Origin: DATFDN01 sp963830565
GTDB taxonomy: Bacteria > Pseudomonadota > Alphaproteobacteria > Acetobacterales > Acetobacteraceae
Assembly: GCA_963830565.1 (NCBI GenBank)
Contig: CAWHMO010000010.1
Span: 434,001 to 498,000, forward strand
Reading direction: 5' to 3'
DNA length: 64,000 nt
This document shows positions 53,255 to 62,690 of the stretch, piece by piece. Below the pieces are notes generated by a model. That model had not been told where the DNA came from. It searched no databases and was given only the letters and a program-made list of their open reading frames with translations. Position 1 is the first letter of the stretch; the number at the start of each line of letters is the position of its first letter. A program made the position numbers and the translations under genes.

Positions 53255-55447
53255 CTACGAAGCCACCTTCTCCAGATAGCGGTCGAGCACCCGTTTAGCG
53301 CCGGCCTTATCGAAGGCCACGTCGAGGCGGTCGTCCTCGGTGGCAGTAACGGTGCCATAGCCGAATTTCTGATGGAACACGCGGCTACCGATGGGGATAG
53401 CGGCGGCTCGTGCGGGAGGGGCGGGCTGCTCCCAAACCTCGATGACCTTGCCCCGCCTGATGGCGAACGGGAACTGGCCGGCGAACATGCTCGGGGCTGC
53501 CGGACGAATTTCCCGCGCCAGCATTGCCGAACCGGTCCGCTCGACTTCCGCCTCGGGCAATTCGTCGATGAAGCGACTAGGGATGCTGCTTTGCCAGTTT
53601 GCATAGACCCGCCGGTTCGCCGCATGGCTTACGATGGCGCGCTGCCGGGCGCGGGTCAGGCCCACATAGGCCAGGCGCCGCTCCTCCTCCAAGCCCTTGG
53701 CGCCCGTCTCGTCGAGAGCGCGCTGGTTGGGGAACAGGCCTTCCTCCCAGCCGGGCAGGAACACGGTATCGAATTCCAGTCCTTTGGCGCCATGCAGGGT
53801 CATCAGGCTGACCCGATCGCCCTCGGCGTTCTCCTCGTTCTCCATCACGAGCGCGACGTGATCGAGAAATCCGGCAAGGGTCTCGAAATCCGACAGTGCC
53901 CGGATCAGCTCTTTCAGGTTCTCCAGGCGACCCGGTGCCTCGGGCGATTTGTCCTTTTGCCACATCTCCGTATAGCCACTCTCATCGAGCATCGTGGCGA
54001 GAGTGATGAGGTGGCCGTCGGTGCTGAGCATCGAGCGCCAGCGCGCGAAGCCGCGCAGCAACTCGGTCATCGACTGCCGAACTTTGCCTTTGAACCCACC
54101 CTCGGCGATGAGCCGGGCGGCGGCCTCGGCGAGCGGCACTTTGTGCCTGCGCGCTGTTTCGTGCAGCAGGCGCAGAGCCGCCTCGCCCACCCCGCGGCGT
54201 GGGAGGTTGACGATGCGTTCGAAGGCGAGGTCATCGGCCGGCTGGGCGAGCACCCGCATATAGGCGGTGGCATCGCGGATCTCCTGGCGTTCGTAGAACC
54301 GAAGGCCACCGACAACCCGGTAGGGGAGTCCAAGGGTGATCAGCCGTTCCTCGAAGGCACGGGTCTGAAAGCCGGCGCGAACCAGGACTGCTATTTCGGA
54401 AAGGGAATGACCGCCGCCGCGAAGCGTCTCGATCCGGTCGCCGGCCATCCGAGCTTCCTCATCGGAGTCCCACAGGCCGACGATCTGCACCTTCTCTCCG
54501 GACGAGTTGTCGCGCCCGGGACGCAAGGTTTTTCCCAACCGGCCCTGGTTGTGGCCGATCAGCCCGGAGGCGGCTGCCAGGATGGGCGCGGTGGAGCGGT
54601 AGTTGGCTTCCAGGCGGATGACGCGCGCGCCAGGAAAGTCCTGCTCGAAACGCAAGATATTCTCGACCTCGGCGCCCCGCCAGGAATAGATCGACTGATC
54701 ATCGTCGCCCACACAGCATATGTTACGGTGTTCCTGGGCAAGCAGACGAAGCCAGAGATATTGCACGACATTCGTGTCTTGGTACTCGTCAACCAGGATG
54801 TAGCGGAAGGCGCGATGGTATTGCGCGAGCACGTCGGGATGCATGCGGAGGATTTCGGTCATATGCAGAAGCAGGTCGCCAAAATCCACAGCATTCAGGC
54901 CGCGTAGCCGCTCCTGGTAGGCTGCATAGAGCGCCCTGGCGCGGCCGGCCGCGAACTCGGTGTCCTCGGCCTCGCCGACGCGGGCGGGCGTAAGGCCGCG
55001 ATCTTTCCAGCGCTGGATCGCGCTCATCAGACCGGCGGGCGGCCAACGCCTTGTGTCCGTGCCCGCCGTCTCCATTACCTGCTTCAAAAGGCGGAGCTGG
55101 TCGTCGGCGTCGAGGATCGTGAAGCCTGAGCCGAGGCCGACATACTCGGCATGGCGGCGCAGCATCCGCGCGCAGAGAGCATGAAAGGTTCCGAGCCAGA
55201 GCCCCTCGGCTGGACGGCCCAGGATGGCGCCGACCCGCTCGCGCATCTCGCGCGCGGCCTTATTGGTGAAGGTGACGGCCAGCACCTGCCCTGGAGCGGC
55301 GCGGCCGGAAACGAGGATGTGGGCGAAGCGGGTCGTGAGTACGCGGGTCTTGCCTGTTCCAGCGCCGGCGAGCACCAGGAGCGGGCCATCCAGTGTCTCG
55401 ACGGCAGCGCGCTGCTCGGCGTTGAGCCGGGTCAGGTAGTCGGTCAT
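53255..55447 (-). CDS. UvrD/PcrA-type superfamily 1A DNA helicase
   Basis: 730 aa from MTDYLTRLNAEQRAAVETLD. Motif I LAGAGTGKTRVL (residues 26-37), Ia VTFTNKAAREMRERV, II ILVDEYQDTN, III VGDDDQSIYSWRGAE, IV RLEANYRST, V VSLMTLHGAKGLEFDTVFLP, VI EERRLAYVGLTRARQ. The C-terminal segment (PIGSRVFHQKFGYGTVTATE) is the Tudor-like RNA-polymerase/clamp-interacting tail of PcrA/UvrD. ATG at 55447 chosen for the family start; metF ends eight bases upstream. Confidence 0.9.
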   Translation of the reverse strand: MTDYLTRLNAEQRAAVETLDGPLLVLAGAGTGKTRVLTTRFAHILVSGRAAPGQVLAVTFTNKAAREMRERVGAILGRPAEGLWLGTFHALCARMLRRHAEYVGLGSGFTILDADDQLRLLKQVMETAGTDTRRWPPAGLMSAIQRWKDRGLTPARVGEAEDTEFAAGRARALYAAYQERLRGLNAVDFGDLLLHMTEILRMHPDVLAQYHRAFRYILVDEYQDTNVVQYLWLRLLAQEHRNICCVGDDDQSIYSWRGAEVENILRFEQDFPGARVIRLEANYRSTAPILAAASGLIGHNQGRLGKTLRPGRDNSSGEKVQIVGLWDSDEEARMAGDRIETLRGGGHSLSEIAVLVRAGFQTRAFEERLITLGLPYRVVGGLRFYERQEIRDATAYMRVLAQPADDLAFERIVNLPRRGVGEAALRLLHETARRHKVPLAEAAARLIAEGGFKGKVRQSMTELLRGFARWRSMLSTDGHLITLATMLDESGYTEMWQKDKSPEAPGRLENLKELIRALSDFETLAGFLDHVALVMENEENAEGDRVSLMTLHGAKGLEFDTVFLPGWEEGLFPNQRALDETGAKGLEEERRLAYVGLTRARQRAIVSHAANRRVYANWQSSIPSRFIDELPEAEVERTGSAMLAREIRPAAPSMFAGQFPFAIRRGKVIEVWEQPAPPARAAAIPIGSRVFHQKFGYGTVTATEDDRLDVAFDKAGAKRVLDRYLEKVAS

Positions 55448-55454
55448 CGTGATA

Positions 55455-56444
55455 TCATGGGCTGGCAACGGGCTCGGCTGCCTCGGCCGCAAGGGCCGGC
55501 TGAGGGCGTACGCCAAGGATATGAGAAATGGCGTAGGTCAGCTCGGGCCGGTTCAGCGTGTAGAAGTGGAACTCGTCCACGCCGTTGGCCTGAAGGAGGC
55601 GTACCTGCTCGGCGGCGACGATGGCGGCGATCATGCGTCGCAGCTCGGGGTCGTCGTCGGTACCGGCGAAAAGTTGAGCGAGCCGGGGCGGTATGCTGGT
55701 CCCGCACATGCCGCTCATGCGGGCCGCCTGGGTGAAGTTGGAGACCGGCAGGATGCCGGGCACGATCGGGGCAGTGATGCCGGCGGCCAGGCATTTATCC
55801 AGGAATCGGAGGAATACCGTGCCGTCGAAGAAGAACTGGGTGATGGCGCGCGTGGCACCGGCGTCGAGCTTGCGTTTCAGATTGTCGAGATCAGCATCGG
55901 GGCTAAGGGCCTGTGGATGGGATTCCGGGTAAGCCGCGACCGAGATCTCGAAATCCGCCACGCGACGGAGGCCGGAGACGAGGTCGGATGCGTAGCGATA
56001 GCCATTGGGGTGAGACTTGTGCTGACCGTCGGCCGGTGGATCGCCTCGCAGCGCCACCACATGGCGCACGCCGCCGTCCCAATATTGGCGCGCGACATCA
56101 TCGATCTCAGCCTTGCTGGCCCCGACGCAGGTGAGATGCGCAGCTGGGACAAGCGTGGTCTCCTGCACCAAGCGGATCACGGTTGCGTGCGTCCGAGCGC
56201 GCGTGCTGCCGCCAGCTCCGTAGGTGACGGAAACGAAATGGGGACGAAGCGGCTCCAGCCGGCGGATGCAGGACCAAAGCTGCTGCTCCAGCGCCTCGGT
56301 TCGGGGCGGAAAGAACTCAAAGGAGAGCTTGGGCGGAGAGCTGTCCACGTCCGGCGAGGGTAGGCCGCTGACGCGGGGCAAAGTCAGCCATCGCTTAAGC
56401 GTCGGCGTGATCTGCTCTGGGAAGACCGGAGGAAAGCTGTTCAT
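55455..56444 (-). CDS. metF: Methylenetetrahydrofolate reductase
   Basis: 329 aa from MNSFPPVFPEQ (an upstream frame is open to 56546). FAD barrel signatures: LSFEFFPPRTEALEQQLW, FVSVTYGAGGSTRARTH, AHLTCVGASKAEIDD, HVVALRGDPP, ISVAAYPESHPQA, AITQFFFDGTVFLRFLDKC, VPGILPVSNFTQAARM, FYTLNRPELT. Supplies 5-methyl-THF for methionine. Probably co-transcribed with the helicase. Confidence 0.93.
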   Translation of the reverse strand: MNSFPPVFPEQITPTLKRWLTLPRVSGLPSPDVDSSPPKLSFEFFPPRTEALEQQLWSCIRRLEPLRPHFVSVTYGAGGSTRARTHATVIRLVQETTLVPAAHLTCVGASKAEIDDVARQYWDGGVRHVVALRGDPPADGQHKSHPNGYRYASDLVSGLRRVADFEISVAAYPESHPQALSPDADLDNLKRKLDAGATRAITQFFFDGTVFLRFLDKCLAAGITAPIVPGILPVSNFTQAARMSGMCGTSIPPRLAQLFAGTDDDPELRRMIAAIVAAEQVRLLQANGVDEFHFYTLNRPELTYAISHILGVRPQPALAAEAAEPVASP

Positions 56445-56644
56445 GCTGGCAGTTTTGCCGGCTTGCGGGCGGACCGCGCAAGCCCGCGATGCTGCCGCTA
56501 TGCGCGTTGCGGATTGTTCCCGGCGTGCTACATCCTGCTCACGCAAGCTTAACCTTGACCCTGTTTCAATACGCTCCGCGTGCCTGCAAGGCCGCCGGAG
56601 CGAGGATAGCGATGAGCGCGCCCCCTTTGGTTCGAGGTAGACAT

Positions 56645-57466
56645 ATGCGTGTTCGAAGACGAGCTCGTTCGTGGCTTGCGGTGACGGGAATAGCGGCCGC
56701 CCTCTCTGGCTGCGCGACGCGGCCTCCCGCGAGCCAGCCTGATGCCCTGGCCGAATACAAGGCCGCCAACGACCCGCTTGAGCCGTTCAACAGGGCCATG
56801 TACGCGGTCAATCTCAGGCTTGACCGCTATGCGCTGCGCCCGGCAGCCGTGGCTTATACCGATGTGCTCCCGGCCGGTGTGCGCAGCGGCATCCATAACG
56901 CCTTGGCGAACCTGACGTCACCGGTCAAGCTCGGCAACGACATGCTCCAAGGTAAGCCCCACCACGCCGGTGATACCCTGATGCGTTTTGTGATCAACAC
57001 GACGATAGGCGGCCTGGGCTTCTTCGACGTGGCGAAAAGCCTGGGCTATCCCGACCACGATACCGACTTCGGCCTGACCCTGGCAACATGGGGGGCAGGT
57101 TCAGGGCCCTACCTGTTCCTACCCGTTCTCGGGCCGGGGGGGCCGCGGGATTCGTCGGGCCGGCTCGTCGACATCGCGAGCGATCCGCTGAACTATTTCG
57201 GCCAGGGCGCTGCCGTAACGGCCGCGAACTGGAGCCGGTTCTCGCTGAACCTGGTCGATGCGCGTTCACAATACCTCGGCACGCTGTCGCAGATCCGGCG
57301 CACAGCTCTAGATCCATATGCCACGTTTCGCAGCCTTTACCGGCAGCACCGGGATGCCCAAGTGGAGGATACGCGCAAGGCCGATCAACGCACGATCCCA
57401 GCCTGGTTTCCCCGCCCCGACGCCGCTGTGCCCGCGGCTGTTTCCTCCCCTGCCCCCGCCCGCTGA
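56645..57466 (+). CDS. mlaA: MlaA/VacJ outer-membrane lipid-asymmetry lipoprotein
   Basis: 273 aa from MRVRRRARSWLAVTGIAAAL; lipobox LSGC at residues 25-28. NDPLEPFNRAMYAVNLRLDR, VRSGIHNALANLTSPVKLGN, RFVINTTIGGLGFFDVAKSL, DTDFGLTLATWGAGSGPYLF match MlaA. It removes mislocalised phospholipids from the outer leaflet and passes them to MlaC, whose gene follows 17 bases downstream. Confidence 0.9.
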   Translation: MRVRRRARSWLAVTGIAAALSGCATRPPASQPDALAEYKAANDPLEPFNRAMYAVNLRLDRYALRPAAVAYTDVLPAGVRSGIHNALANLTSPVKLGNDMLQGKPHHAGDTLMRFVINTTIGGLGFFDVAKSLGYPDHDTDFGLTLATWGAGSGPYLFLPVLGPGGPRDSSGRLVDIASDPLNYFGQGAAVTAANWSRFSLNLVDARSQYLGTLSQIRRTALDPYATFRSLYRQHRDAQVEDTRKADQRTIPAWFPRPDAAVPAAVSSPAPAR

Positions 57467-57483
57467 GCGACACGAGGCCATAG

Positions 57484-58092
57484 ATGTTGTTTCGCCGCAT
57501 CGCCTTATCTCTATCTCTGACCGCCGCTTGTCTGGCGGGGTTTGCGATTCCCCCTGCCCGGGCTCAGACACCGGAGCAGGCCTCTGCCTTTGTCCAGACT
57601 TTAGGCAACCAGCTCGTCGAGATCGTCAATCGATCCAGCTCGGTTGAGCAGAAGAGCGCTGCGCTCGCGCATGTGATCGACGCTGATGTCGATGTGGCGG
57701 GCGTGGCAAGATTCTGTCTTGGACGTTTCTGGCGTGTGGCGACGCCGCAGCAGCAGCGCGAGTACGAGGTGCTGTTCCGCAAGGTGCTCATCAGCAGCAT
57801 CACCTCGAAGATCGGCGACTACGAGGGTGTCCGGTTCACCATCGGCCGCACGACATCGAGGCCGGAGGGGCAGGTGGTCGCCACCACGATCGCCGGTCCG
57901 AAGAAGCCGCCAGCGGAGGTTGACTGGCTGGTGAAAAGCGTGGACGGCAGCCCCAAGATCGTGGACGTGGTGGCGGAAGGCACGTCGCTGCGCCTGACGC
58001 AGCGTGATGACTATGCCTCGTTCATCGTGCAGCATCACGACAGCGTCCAGGCACTGATAGACGCCATGCAGAGGCAGGCCAGCAGCGCCTAG
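57484..58092 (+). CDS. mlaC: MlaC/Ttg2D periplasmic phospholipid-binding protein
   Basis: 202 aa. Signal peptide MLFRRIALSLSLTAACLAGF with cleavage after ARA. VIDADVDVAGVARFCLGRFW, ATPQQQREYEVLFRKVLISS, VDWLVKSVDGSPKIVDVVAE match the MlaC family. Forms an operon with mlaA; the MlaFEDB transporter genes are not in this window. Confidence 0.9.
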   Translation: MLFRRIALSLSLTAACLAGFAIPPARAQTPEQASAFVQTLGNQLVEIVNRSSSVEQKSAALAHVIDADVDVAGVARFCLGRFWRVATPQQQREYEVLFRKVLISSITSKIGDYEGVRFTIGRTTSRPEGQVVATTIAGPKKPPAEVDWLVKSVDGSPKIVDVVAEGTSLRLTQRDDYASFIVQHHDSVQALIDAMQRQASSA

Positions 58093-58625
58093 GCTTTCAG
58101 ATGCGACGTGCTCTCGTAGAGTATCATGCGGTGACCATCCCGCATGAAGCTGTCCCGCTCGGCCATGCCAATACCGCCGAGCACCGTGCGTGAGGCAATG
58201 TTGCTGGCGCGGGCCACGGCTACGACGCGCCGAAGGCCAGCGCGATCGTGGCCGAAACGGAGTGCGGCCGCAGCGGCTTCACGCGCTAGACCGTGGCCCT
58301 GTGCCTCGGGCCAGAGCGCGAACCGCAGGGCGATGCCGCGGCCGTCCGGGCGGTTCATGAAGCCGGTGATGCCAAGAAACGCCTGAGCGGCCGATGCTTC
58401 GCGTGACCCGTGGATCGCCCAGATGCCGCAGCCCTGGGCGCCCCAGAACGAGATGTCGGCGGCAAGCTCGGCTTCCGTCTGCGCCGGGGTGCGCACGCCG
58501 CCGAGCATGACGGCGAAAACCCTTGGGTCAGCCTTTAGCGCCTGCAGATCGCTCAGGTCGGCCCTGTTCACCGGCATCAGAGTCAGACGGGCCGTTCGGA
58601 CCACCCAGGCCGGGTTGGTCAGCAA
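58089..58625 (-). CDS. GNAT-family N-acetyltransferase
   Basis: 178 aa. RLTLMPVNRADLSDLQALKA, GCGIWAIHG, FLGITGFMNRPDGRGIALRF, ALWPEAQGHGLAREAAAAAL (acetyl-CoA loop R/Q-x-x-G-x-G/A variant), VARASNIASRTVLGGIGM: the RimJ-like type that acetylates protein N termini or small molecules. Substrate not predictable. Converges on mlaC with a 4-base overlap. Confidence 0.85.
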   Translation of the reverse strand: MLTNPAWVVRTARLTLMPVNRADLSDLQALKADPRVFAVMLGGVRTPAQTEAELAADISFWGAQGCGIWAIHGSREASAAQAFLGITGFMNRPDGRGIALRFALWPEAQGHGLAREAAAAALRFGHDRAGLRRVVAVARASNIASRTVLGGIGMAERDSFMRDGHRMILYESTSHLKA

Positions 58626-58631
58626 GCGACG

Positions 58632-60312
58632 CTAGCGAGCGAGCGGGCGATATTTGATGCGGTGCGGCTCTGTCGCGTCCGCACCTAGGCGGCGGCGCTT
58701 ATCCTCTTCGTAGGCCTGGAAGTTGCCTTCGAACCACTCGACACGGCTATCGCCCTCGAACGCCAGGATGTGGGTGGCGAGCCGGTCCAGGAACCAGCGA
58801 TCGTGGGTGATGATCACGGCGCAGCCGGCGAACTCGGTCAGGGCTTCCTCGAGCGCGCGGAGCGTGTCCACGTCGAGGTCATTGGTCGGCTCGTCGAGCA
58901 GGATGACGTTGTGCTCTGATTTCAGCATCTTCGCCAGATGCACCCGGTTGCGCTCGCCGCCCGAGAGGATACCGACCTTCTTCTGCTGGTCGGCGCCCTT
59001 GAAGTTGAAGGCGGCGACGTAGGCGCGGGACTGCACGGCCCGTTTGCCAAGGTAGATCATCTCGTCGCCGCCGCTGATCTCCTGCCAGACGGTCTTGTTG
59101 GGGTCGAGTGAATCGCGCGATTGGTCCACGTAGCCAAGCTTCACCGTCTCGCCGACCCGCAAACTGCCCGCATCCGGGCTTTCCTGCCCGACGACCATGC
59201 GGAACAACGTCGTCTTGCCGGCCCCGTTCGGACCGATCACGCCGACGATGCCGCCGGGCGGCAACTTGAAATCGAGGTCGTCGATCAGAAGCCGGTTGCC
59301 ATAGCCCTTCGAAACGTCCTCGGCCTCGATAACCAAATTACCGAGGCGCGGTCCGGGCGGGATGATGATCTCCGCGCCGCCCGAAGCCCGCTCCAGGGAG
59401 GCAGCCAACAAATCCTCGTAGCGCTGGATGCGGGCCCTATTCTTCGCCTGACGCGCGCGGGGCGAGGCCGCGATCCACTCCTCCTCGGCCGCGAGCGCCC
59501 GCTGACGCGCGCTCTCCTCCTTCTCCTCCTGCGACAGCCGCTTGCGCTTCTGGCTCAGCCAAGCCGAGTAGTTGCCTTCATAGGGGTAACCGCGGCCACG
59601 CTCAATTTCGAGAATCCAGCCAGTCACGTTGTCGAGGAAGTAGCGGTCGTGGGTAACAAGCATCACCGTGCCGGGATACTCGCGCAATGTGCGCTCGAGC
59701 CAGGCAACGCTTTCGGCATCCAGATGGTTTGTCGGCTCGTCGAGCAACAGAAGCTCGGGACGCTCCAGCAGCAGCCGGCAGAGTGCGAACTCGCCGCCGC
59801 TCGCCGCCCGAAAGCGTGGTCACGTCCGCCTCCGCCGGGGGACAGCGCAATGCATCGAGCGCGATCTCCACGCGGCGGTCCAGATCCCATCCGTCCTCGG
59901 CGTCGATCTTGGCCTGCAGGTCGGCTTGTTCCCCGAGGAGCCGGTTCATCTCGTCGTCGCTCATGGGCTCGGCGAAGCGCATCGAGATTTCGTTGAAGCG
60001 GTCCAGCGCCGACTTGAGATCGGCGAATGCCTCCTCGACATTGCCACCGACGGTCTTGGCCGGATCGAGCTGCGGCTCCTGTGATAGATAGCCGACGCGG
60101 ACTCCGTCGGCGGCCCAGGCCTCGCCGCCAAAGTCCTTGTCGATCCCGGCCATGATCTTGAGCAGGGTGGACTTGCCGGCGCCGTTGACACCAAGCACTC
60201 CGATCTTCGCGCCTGGCAGAAAGGAGAGGGTGATGCCCTTGAAGACCTCCCGGCCACCAGGAAAGGACTTGGTCAGGTCTTTCATAACGTAGGCATACTG
60301 GTAGCTGGGCAT
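58632..60312 (-). CDS. ettA: Energy-dependent translational throttle ABC-F protein (apparent frameshift)
   Basis: 559 aa when restored. First ABC: MPSYQYAYVMKDLTKSFPGG, VLGVNGAGKSTLLKIMAGID, TLSGGERRRV; after GAACTCG on the plus strand (59787-59793; GACTCG restores RRVALCRLLLERPELLLLDE) the second frame continues LDEPTNHLDAESVAWLERTL, a linker typical of EttA (RKRLSQEEKEESARQRALAA), VIGPNGAGKTTLFRMVVGQE, ILSGGERNRVHLAKML, LDEPTNDLDVDTLRALEEAL. EttA binds the ribosomal E site and gates the first elongation step according to ATP/ADP ratio. Confidence 0.88.
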
Positions 60313-60424
60313 CCGGCGACGGCTCCTGCGGGCTTCGGGAGCGTTCTATGTGGCGATGCTTGGCCCGGCAACCAAGCTGCGTGGGTCGGCGATCCGTGGA
60401 CAGACAGATTGAAGCGGAATGCCC

Positions 60425-61420
60425 TCACCTGGGAGCGGTATCACCCAGCACCTCCTCGTTCACAACGTTCTCGCGATTGGCCTGGCCATCGAGCACGCTC
60501 AGGATGTTCTCGGCGGTGGCGACGGCCATGCCGGCGACGGATTCCGTGGTGACGCCGGCCATGTGCGGCGAGGCGATCACTTGGTCGAGCTTGAGCAGCG
60601 CGTTGGCGACTGGCGCCGGTTCGGTCTCGAACACATCGAGACCGGCGCCGGCGAGGTGGCCCGTGGTCAGGGCGTCGTACAGCGCCGGCTCGTCGATGAT
60701 GCCGCCGCGGGCGGTGTTCACGATCGCGGCCCCGCGTTTCATGCGCAGCAGGCGGGCGGCATCGAACAGGCCGACCGTCTCCTGCGTCTTCGGGCAATGG
60801 ATTGTGACGAAATCCGCGCTCGGCAGCGCGGCGTCGAGATCGGGGACGGATTCGTAGCCGGCGGCGCGGATTGTCTCGGTCGGCACATATGGGTCATGGA
60901 CGAGCACCTGCATGTCCATCGCCGCGCACCGCTTGGCCATCCGCGTGCCGATGCGCCCGAAACCCACGACCAGCACGGTTTTGCCGGCCAGCTCCATTGG
61001 CAGGTTGGCCCGTCCTTCGGTCCAGCGCCCCTCGCGCACGACCTTGTCCATCGCCGGTCCGCGCTTGGCGAGGTTCATGATGAGATAGAGCGCGTGCTCG
61101 GCGACCGAGGTGGAATTGGACGTGCCGGCAATCATCAGCGGCACGCGCCGGGCGGTCAGCGCCGGCACATCGACCGCATCGTAGCCGACGCCGATCCGCG
61201 CCACAACCTGCATGGCGGGCGCGGCGTCCATCTCGGTCTTGCCGAACGGCGTCACCGACAGCGCGATACCGGCGGCATCGCCGAGCAATTCCAGCAGGTC
61301 CGCCTGCTTGATCGAACTGGGGTAGCCGCGCACTTCGATGTCGTCGCGGCGCGACAGCACCGCGAGGCCCGCCTTACCCATCGTGTGCGGGACCATTACC
61401 GTCTTACGGTTGCTCGGCAT
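60425..61420 (-). CDS. D-2-hydroxyacid dehydrogenase (phosphoglycerate-dehydrogenase-like)
   Basis: 331 aa. NAD-binding GKTVLVVGFGRIGTRMAKRC with VHDPYVP, catalytic Arg in NTARGGIIDEPALYDAL, Glu in GLDVFETEP, His in ASPHMAGVTTESVAGM, and the ARIGVGYDAVDVPAL substrate loop. Acts on a 2-hydroxyacid; the exact substrate is not predictable, and there is no ACT domain. Followed seven bases downstream in transcription order by nothing on this strand; the SDR gene lies just upstream, so the two may form a catabolic pair. Confidence 0.88.
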   Translation of the reverse strand: MPSNRKTVMVPHTMGKAGLAVLSRRDDIEVRGYPSSIKQADLLELLGDAAGIALSVTPFGKTEMDAAPAMQVVARIGVGYDAVDVPALTARRVPLMIAGTSNSTSVAEHALYLIMNLAKRGPAMDKVVREGRWTEGRANLPMELAGKTVLVVGFGRIGTRMAKRCAAMDMQVLVHDPYVPTETIRAAGYESVPDLDAALPSADFVTIHCPKTQETVGLFDAARLLRMKRGAAIVNTARGGIIDEPALYDALTTGHLAGAGLDVFETEPAPVANALLKLDQVIASPHMAGVTTESVAGMAVATAENILSVLDGQANRENVVNEEVLGDTAPR

Positions 61421-61427
61421 CGTTCCC

Positions 61428-62189
61428 TCAGAGCTTGCGTTGCAGGTTGGCGACGTAGCCGCGGTTCCAGGTGGGCGCGATCATCACCTCGCTGATGACG
61501 ACGTGCGCGGGCAGGCAGGCGATGTAGCGGATCAGGTCGCCGCAATCCTCGGGCTGGACCATGCGCGCGCGTTCCTCCGGGCCCACCGGGTTGGGGCGCT
61601 TGTCGAGGATCGGCGTGGCGACCTCGCCCGGCAGGAGGGCGGTGGAGCGGATATTGTTGACGCACTCCTCCATGTTGATCGTGTGGCTCATCGCCACGAT
61701 GCCGTGCTTTGCGGCGGTGTAGATTGGGCCGCTGAAGCTGCCGATGAAGCGGCCGGCCACGGAGGCGGTGTGGATGATAAGGCCATTCTTCTGCGCACGC
61801 ATGATTGGCAGGGCGACAGTCACGCAATACAGCGCGGCCGACAGATTGCCATGCACCAGCTCGTCGATGCCCTGCGGGGTAAGCTTGTCCCAGTGCCGGT
61901 CGGTGATGTTCAGTCCGGCATTATTCACCAGAATGTCCAGCCGGCCCATCGTATCCCTGAGGAAGGCGCCGATCCTCTGCGCCTGAGCCGATTGCATCAG
62001 GTCGGCCGGCTGCACATGGGCGGTGCTGCCCTGCTCGCGGACGCGCGTGGCGACGTGCTCCAGCGGATCGCGGCGCCGACCGGTCAGCACCAAGGTCGCG
62101 CCCTCTCCTGCCAGCGCCAGCGCGGCCGCCTCGCCAATGCCGCTGCCCGCGCCTGTCACCCATGCAACCTTGCCCGCCAGTTTCGGCAT
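61428..62189 (-). CDS. Short-chain dehydrogenase/reductase
   Basis: 253 aa from MPKLAGKVAWVTGAGSGIGE (ATGs at 62201 and further upstream also in frame). Classical SDR: TGAGSGIG cofactor loop, TGRRRDP favouring NADP, NNAG, Ser in HTASVAGRFIG, YTAAKHG catalytic Tyr/Lys. The start of the dehydrogenase at 61420 is seven bases after this stop. Confidence 0.88.
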   Translation of the reverse strand: MPKLAGKVAWVTGAGSGIGEAAALALAGEGATLVLTGRRRDPLEHVATRVREQGSTAHVQPADLMQSAQAQRIGAFLRDTMGRLDILVNNAGLNITDRHWDKLTPQGIDELVHGNLSAALYCVTVALPIMRAQKNGLIIHTASVAGRFIGSFSGPIYTAAKHGIVAMSHTINMEECVNNIRSTALLPGEVATPILDKRPNPVGPEERARMVQPEDCGDLIRYIACLPAHVVISEVMIAPTWNRGYVANLQRKL

Positions 62190-62259
62190 CCGACGATCTC
62201 CCATGGTGTGCGTTTCGCGCATTGAACGGGATCGGGCGCGCTCGGGCAAGCTGGCGAGG

Positions 62260-62634
62260 CTACTTGCCGCAGGGATAGCGGTCGGTCAGGAACTGGAACA
62301 GCCCGCCGGCGGCAGCAAGGGAGGCGCGCGAGGAGTCGGCCCGCACCCAGCGCACGAACTGGCCCAGCGTCTCGGTGCGCGTGGGCATCGGGCTCGGGAA
62401 GCAGAACGGCTTCTTCTCGCCCGCATCGTGCAGCATGACATCCACCGCTCCCTGGGCGAAGCCGTGGCAGTAGTTCACCCGCGCGTCGCCGATGCCCTGG
62501 GCCGGATTGGCTGCGCAGAGTTCGGCCAGTTCCCCGGCAGTCCTGGCGTGAATGTTGGTGCCGCGCGCTGCGTGGGCGACGGGTGCAAGGGCCACGCCCG
62601 CGAGGGCGGCGGCGAGGATAGCTGGAAGCCTCAT
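62260..62634 (-). CDS. Small secreted protein, Rap1a/Tai-immunity-like
   Basis: 124 aa. Signal peptide MRLPAILAAALAGVALAPVA-HAA. Mature part: AGELAELCAANPAQGIGDAR, VNYCHGFAQGAVDVMLHDAG, EKKPFCFPSPMPTR, FVRWVRADSSRASLAAAGGL, FQFLTDRYPCGK. Four cysteines, with the CxGFxxG, FCxP and C-terminal fPC layout of the Rap1a/Tai immunity-like fold, which in T6SS operons neutralises amidases but is also common in orphan genes. No effector is next to it. Confidence 0.7.
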   Translation of the reverse strand: MRLPAILAAALAGVALAPVAHAARGTNIHARTAGELAELCAANPAQGIGDARVNYCHGFAQGAVDVMLHDAGEKKPFCFPSPMPTRTETLGQFVRWVRADSSRASLAAAGGLFQFLTDRYPCGK

Positions 62635-62690
62635 GCGTGCTGTCTCCTTGAGTGAGGGTTGGCCAGATAGCTGCGGCTGCTAACCTGACC

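Noticed and set aside
53372..54907. 511-aa plus-strand ORF opposite the helicase gene
   Set aside because: High-GC antisense shadow of a gene with all seven helicase motifs.
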